A stretch of DNA of 64,000 nt from Rhodoferax bucti. Its GTDB lineage: Bacteria; Pseudomonadota; Gammaproteobacteria; Burkholderiales; Burkholderiaceae_C. Where the stretch lies: positions 186,001-250,000 of the forward strand of contig NZ_VAHD01000001.1 in the NCBI RefSeq assembly GCF_005876985.1, given 5' to 3'. Both the position numbers and the translations under genes were made by a program. Shown here piece by piece: positions 60,047 through 64,000 of this stretch. Under the pieces are notes generated by a model. The model made no database searches. It worked only from the letters and a program-made list of their open reading frames with translations, and had not been told where the DNA came from. Position 1 is the stretch's first letter; every line of letters begins with the position of its first letter.

Positions 60047-61479
60047 AGCGCCCGTCCCTGCTGCGCGAGCAGCTCCTGATTTTGTAGCAATTCAACAATT
60101 TTTCCGGGCACGGCGCCAATCGATCCGGCACCCATGCACATCAGCACATCGCCGTCGCGCGCGTTGTCGATGGCGGCTTGAGGCATAGCGGCGATGTCGT
60201 CCACAAACAGAGGCTCCACCTTGCCGCCAATGCGCAAAGCGCGGGCGAGGGAGCGGCCGTCTGCCGCCACGATGGGGGCTTCGCCAGCGGCATACACCTC
60301 GGCCAGCAGCACCGCATCGGCACCGGCGCCGATGACTTTCACAAAGTCTTCAAAGCAATCCCGTGTGCGGGTGTAGCGGTGCGGTTGGAAGGCCAAGACC
60401 AAACGCCGCCCGGGGAAGGCGCCGCGTGCGGCTGCCAGCGTGGCAGCCATCTCGACAGGGTGGTGACCGTAGTCATCAATCACCGTGACCGTGCCGCCTT
60501 GCGGCAAGGCCAGATCGCCATAACGCTGGAAGCGGCGGCCCACACCCTTGAACTCGGCCAGCGCCTTGACGACGGCCGCATCCGGAATGTTCAGCTCCAC
60601 GGCTACCGCAATCGCCGACAGCGCGTTGAGCACGTTATGCAGACCCGGCAGGTTCAGCACCACCTCCAAATCGGGCAGCACCACTCCGTTGCGGCGTTGC
60701 ACGGTGAAGTGCATCTGGCCGCCCACGGCACGCACATCTACCGCGCGCACTTCGGCGCCTTCGTTGAAGCCGTAGCTGGTGATCGGGCAGGTCACTTGCT
60801 CACAAATTTCACGCACAGCCGGATCGTCCGTGCACAGAATGGCGGCGCCATAGAAAGGCATGCGGTGCAGGAAGTCGACAAACGCTTTCTTCAGCTTGCC
60901 GAAATCGTGCCCGTAGGTTTCCATGTGATCGGCGTCGATGTTGGTCACCACCGCCATCACGGGCAGCAGGTTCAAGAAGGACGCGTCCGACTCATCTGCC
61001 TCGACCACGATGTGGTCGCCACTGCCCAGACGCGCATTCGCGCCGGCGCTATTGAGGCGGCCACCGATCACAAAGGTGGGGTCCAAGCCAGCCTCGGCCA
61101 ACACGCTGGCCACCAGGCTGGTGGTCGTGGTTTTGCCATGGGTACCAGCGATCGCAATGCCCTGCTTGAGGCGCATGAGTTCGGCCAGCATCAACGCGCG
61201 CGGCACGATGGGGATCTTCATCTCGCGGGCGCGGATGACTTCGGGGTTGTCCGACTGCACTGCGGTGGAGGTGACCACGGCGTCCGCACCGGTCACGTTC
61301 TCGGCCGCATGGCCCACGTAGGTTTGGATGCCCAAGGCGGCCAAACGACGGGTTGTGGCATTGTCAGCCAAGTCAGAGCCCGAGATCTCGTAACCGAGGT
61401 TGCTCAGCACTTCGGCAATGCCGGACATGCCGGAACCGCCCACGCCGACGAAATGAATGTGTTTGACTGCGTGCTTCAT
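60043..61479 (-). CDS. murC: UDP-N-acetylmuramate-L-alanine ligase MurC
   Basis: MurC adds L-alanine to UDP-MurNAc. The 478-residue Mur ligase has [20 protein letters not shown]-loop [33 protein letters not shown], and [16 protein letters not shown]. The end, after [16 protein letters not shown], is encoded by a dispersed repeat, giving a Gln-rich tail. ATG 61479 overlaps the murG stop (ATGA). Confidence 0.97.
   Translation of the reverse strand: MKHAVKHIHFVGVGGSGMSGIAEVLSNLGYEISGSDLADNATTRRLAALGIQTYVGHAAENVTGADAVVTSTAVQSDNPEVIRAREMKIPIVPRALMLAELMRLKQGIAIAGTHGKTTTTSLVASVLAEAGLDPTFVIGGRLNSAGANARLGSGDHIVVEADESDASFLNLLPVMAVVTNIDADHMETYGHDFGKLKKAFVDFLHRMPFYGAAILCTDDPAVREICEQVTCPITSYGFNEGAEVRAVDVRAVGGQMHFTVQRRNGVVLPDLEVVLNLPGLHNVLNALSAIAVAVELNIPDAAVVKALAEFKGVGRRFQRYGDLALPQGGTVTVIDDYGHHPVEMAATLAAARGAFPGRRLVLAFQPHRYTRTRDCFEDFVKVIGAGADAVLLAEVYAAGEAPIVAADGRSLARALRIGGKVEPLFVDDIAAMPQAAIDNARDGDVLMCMGAGSIGAVPGKIVELLQNQELLAQQGRAL
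60045..60100 (-). repeat. Dispersed AGCTGCTnGCGCA repeat, copy G
   Basis: Reverse copy with TGCGCGAGCAGCTCCTGATTTTGTAGCAA-like text (60061-60089). It is translated as the last residues of MurC ([15 protein letters not shown]) and touches the ddl start. Confidence 0.8.
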
Positions 61480-62540
61480 TTCGCAAGCTCCTCGCAGGCG
61501 GCCACCACGGCTTCGGTGGCGTGTAGTTGTTGCATCTTTTTGGCTCCCAGCGCCCGCTGCATCAGCGCGGGCCGCTCTGTTTTCAATAGCATCTCTGCCA
61601 GCGCTTCGGGGGTCAGGGTGGCTTGCGGCAAGAGCCAGCCACCGCCCTGATCGACCAGAAAGCGGGCATTGAAGGTCTGGTGGTCATCCACCGCCGCAGG
61701 AAACGGCACAAACGCCGCCGCGGCACCTACGGCGGCCAACTCGGTCACCGTGCTGGCACCTGCGCGGCAAATGACCAAGTCCGCATCGGCAAAAGCCTGC
61801 GCGGTGTTGTCAATGAATGGGGTGAGCGTGGCCTGTACGCCGGCAGCGGCATAGTTGGCGCGCAACTCGTCAATCTGTTTTTCGCCGGCCTGGTGCGTCA
61901 CCACGGGGCGCTGGGCTTCGGGAATCAGCGCCAGGGCTTGGGGCACCACGGTGTTGAGTGCGCGTGCGCCCAAGCTGCCGCCCACCACCAGCACCTTGAG
62001 CGGGCCGCTGCGGCCGGCAAAGCGTTCGTCGGGCGCTGGCAGGTTCAGGAATTCGGCGCGCAAGGGGTTGCCCACCCATTCCGCCTTGGGCATGACTTTC
62101 GGGAAGGCCGCAAACACGCGGTCGGCCACACCGGCCAGCACCTTGTTGGCCATGCCGGCTACCGAGTTCTGCTCATGCAGCACCAAAGGCTTGCCGCAGA
62201 GCACGCCCATCATGCCGCCGGGGAAGGTGATGTAACCCCCCAGGCCCACCAGCACGTCAGGTTTCACGCGGCGCACCACTTGCAGGCTTTGCCAGAAGGC
62301 GCGCAGCAGTTTGAACGGCAGCAGCGCCAGTGTCTTGATGCCCTTGCCGCGCACGCCACCAAACTCCACCAGCTCCAGCGGAATGCCGCGAGTCGGCACG
62401 ATGCGGCTTTCCATGCTGCCCGGGGCGCCCAGCCAGTGCACGCGCCAGCCTTTGTCCCGCAGGGCTTGGGCTACGGCCAGCCCCGGGAAGATGTGGCCCC
62501 CCGTACCGCCGGCCATGATGAGAGCGACTTTTTGCGTCAT
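61476..62540 (-). CDS. murG: UDP-GlcNAc:lipid I glycosyltransferase MurG
   Basis: MurG makes lipid II from lipid I and UDP-GlcNAc. The 354-residue GT28 enzyme has [64 protein letters not shown], and [16 protein letters not shown]. The ATG at 62540 (MTQKVA) is chosen over an ORF start inside ftsW. Both ends overlap neighbours by four bases. Confidence 0.97.
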   Translation of the reverse strand: MTQKVALIMAGGTGGHIFPGLAVAQALRDKGWRVHWLGAPGSMESRIVPTRGIPLELVEFGGVRGKGIKTLALLPFKLLRAFWQSLQVVRRVKPDVLVGLGGYITFPGGMMGVLCGKPLVLHEQNSVAGMANKVLAGVADRVFAAFPKVMPKAEWVGNPLRAEFLNLPAPDERFAGRSGPLKVLVVGGSLGARALNTVVPQALALIPEAQRPVVTHQAGEKQIDELRANYAAAGVQATLTPFIDNTAQAFADADLVICRAGASTVTELAAVGAAAAFVPFPAAVDDHQTFNARFLVDQGGGWLLPQATLTPEALAEMLLKTERPALMQRALGAKKMQQLHATEAVVAACEELAK

Positions 62541-63787
62541 ACCCGCCCCCCATGCATCAACTGGCGGTTCTCGTAGTCCACACGCAAGACCACCGCGATG
62601 GCGACGAGATTGATCAGGATGGCGGAGCCGCCATAGCTCATGAGTGGCAGGGTCAGGCCTTTGGTGGGCAATGCACCCAAATTCACGCCCATGTTGATGA
62701 AGGCCTGAAAGCCCATCCACACGCCCACACCTTGGGCCACCAGACCGGCAAAGACGCGGTCCAGCGCAATGGCCTGGCGGCCGATGTGCATGATGCGGCG
62801 TGTCATCCACAAAAACAGTCCGATCACGGCGATCACGCCGACCAGACCGAACTCCTCACCAATCACCGCGAGCAAAAAGTCGGTATGCGCTTCGGGCAGC
62901 CAGTGCAGTTTTTCCACGCTACCGCCCAGTCCAACGCCAAAGATTTCACCCCGGCCGATGGCAATCAAGGAGTGCGAGAGCTGGTAGCCCTTGCCCATGG
63001 AGTACTTGTCGTTCCAGGGGTCCAGATACGCAAAGATGCGCTCACGGCGCCATTCCGAGAAAGCGATCATCAGCCCGAAGGCCACCACGATCACCGCCGC
63101 AATCAGGAAGAACATGCGGGCGTTCACGCCGCCCAAAAACAAAATGCCCATGGCGATCACGGCAATCACCATGAAGGCGCCCATGTCTGGCTCCGCCAGC
63201 AACAACAAGCCGATGACTGCCACGGCCACCGCCATGGGTGCCACGGCGCGGAAGAAGTGCTCTTTCACCTCCATCTTGCGGACCATGTAGTCGGACGCGT
63301 AGAGCAACACGGCAAACTTGGCCAGCTCGGAAGGCTGGAAGTTCATCACGCCCAGCGAGATCCAGCGCTTGGCGCCGTTCACACCGCGGCCAACGCCGAG
63401 CACCAGAATCAGCAACACCAGCGAAGCCACAAACAACCAGGGCGCCAAGCGCTCCCAGGTCTGCACGGGAATCTGGAATGCAATCAGCGCCGCCACAAAG
63501 GCCACCACCATGGACATGGCATGGCGGATCACGAAATGGGTGTGGCTGTAAAAAGTGAACTTGGGGTTGTCGGGCATCGCAATCGATGCGGAATACACCA
63601 TCACCAGGCCCCAGAGCAGCAAGGCCACGGTGACCCAGACCAGCGGCTGATCGAAGCCCTTGACCTGCGCCGGGGTCGTGCTGGCCGAGAACGAGCCCCG
63701 CCCGCCCAAGCGCACCGGCAGCGCGCCGGCCGCCTCGGCTTCCTTGGGTGCAAACCACCCGGCAAGGGCGCGGGGCATGAACTTCAT
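62537..63787 (-). CDS. ftsW: Cell division SEDS protein FtsW
   Basis: FtsW is the septal peptidoglycan polymerase working with FtsI. The 416-residue membrane protein has about ten helices after a 50-residue soluble N-terminus, with [31 protein letters not shown] (shortened), the septal-type [22 protein letters not shown], and [11 protein letters not shown]. It is a paralogue of rodA at 45.7 kb. ATG 63787 overlaps the murD stop. Confidence 0.97.
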   Translation of the reverse strand: MKFMPRALAGWFAPKEAEAAGALPVRLGGRGSFSASTTPAQVKGFDQPLVWVTVALLLWGLVMVYSASIAMPDNPKFTFYSHTHFVIRHAMSMVVAFVAALIAFQIPVQTWERLAPWLFVASLVLLILVLGVGRGVNGAKRWISLGVMNFQPSELAKFAVLLYASDYMVRKMEVKEHFFRAVAPMAVAVAVIGLLLLAEPDMGAFMVIAVIAMGILFLGGVNARMFFLIAAVIVVAFGLMIAFSEWRRERIFAYLDPWNDKYSMGKGYQLSHSLIAIGRGEIFGVGLGGSVEKLHWLPEAHTDFLLAVIGEEFGLVGVIAVIGLFLWMTRRIMHIGRQAIALDRVFAGLVAQGVGVWMGFQAFINMGVNLGALPTKGLTLPLMSYGGSAILINLVAIAVVLRVDYENRQLMHGGRV

Positions 63788-64000
63788 GGAAGTTGCTCCA
63801 GTTCCGTGCCGCTGGAGAGCGCCAGCTCTTTCACCGCGTCACAAAACACCTGCGCGCGGTGCTCGTAGTTCTTGAACATGTCGAAGCTGGCGCAGGCGGG
63901 GGACATCAGCACCGCATCGCCCGCGTGGGCTTTGGCGTTGGCCAGCGTCACGGCTGCGGCCATGCTGTCGGCATCCACCAAAGGAATGCCGGTGTGCTCC
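63784..64000 (-). CDS. murD: UDP-N-acetylmuramoyl-L-alanine-D-glutamate ligase MurD, C-terminal part
   Basis: The last 71 residues of a Mur ligase read to the window edge: [45 protein letters not shown] (shortened). [21 protein letters not shown]-type text is the diagnostic MurD C-terminal motif. Order murD-ftsW-murG is the standard one. The start lies beyond 64000. Confidence 0.95.
   Translation of the reverse strand, partial: EHTGIPLVDADSMAAAVTLANAKAHAGDAVLMSPACASFDMFKNYEHRAQVFCDAVKELALSSGTELEQLP

Overview
The window reads as chromosome of a high-GC betaproteobacterium of the order Burkholderiales, most likely family Comamonadaceae (a Rhodoferax/Polaromonas-like lineage). This rests on the gene order rnb-tonB-mtgA, ffh-ccsA-like-pilS-pilR-ampD, tlpA-accB-accC-prmA, the lpxC-ftsZ-ftsA-ftsQ-ddl-murC-murG-ftsW-murD cell wall cluster, protocatechuate 4,5-cleavage genes, a PEP-CTERM protein pair and a dispersed AGCTGCTnGCGCA repeat. 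The species cannot be fixed from the sequence alone.

Layout. 0-1.5 kb: two divergent crotonase-family genes and a tRNA with anticodon CAT. 1.6-6.2 kb: a tight light-dependent DNA repair operon with a class I-like photolyase carrying a possible clamp-binding tail, a DUF2256 zinc-ribbon peptide, an iron-sulfur (6-4) photolyase of the PhrB type, and a photolyase FAD domain whose missing antenna-like domain may have moved to the C-terminus. 6.2-9.8 kb: a secreted protein, miaB and two PEP-CTERM proteins. 9.9-13.9 kb: an acetyl-CoA hydrolase/transferase, and a LysR regulator divergent from ligAB. 13.9-16.4 kb: an AT-richer accessory patch with tiny minus-strand membrane and lipoprotein genes, a gene in three frames, and palindromic elements. 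16.4-23.2 kb: an IclR-controlled divergent catabolic cluster (TIM-barrel protein, NIPSNAP protein, two KstD-like flavoproteins, a shikimate dehydrogenase homologue) that could feed cyclohexene carboxylates towards protocatechuate and LigAB. 23.2-46.8 kb: housekeeping genes including ffh, pilSR, ampD, nrdAB behind paired NrdR boxes, a histone H1-like protein, accBC, prmA, mpl, aroG behind a Phe-rich leader and attenuator, tldD and rodA. 46.9-54.5 kb: an esterase, an RNase II-family enzyme, tonB, mtgA, an acyltransferase, cdsA, ruvC, a solute-binding protein and an orphan flagellar-rod-like protein. 54.6-64 kb: the minus-strand division and cell wall operon, with most neighbours joined by 4-base overlaps.

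The points that most merit a second look are: the photolyase operon with its possible domain permutation; the aroG aromatic-codon attenuator; a palindromic element inserted in frame in mpl; two copies of a 77-bp palindrome flanking the ligAB and small-gene region; seven copies of a dispersed repeat that supply stop codons or C-terminal codons to neighbouring genes; and the uncharacterised IclR/flavoprotein cluster. No CRISPR array, complete insertion sequence, prophage or rRNA was seen.
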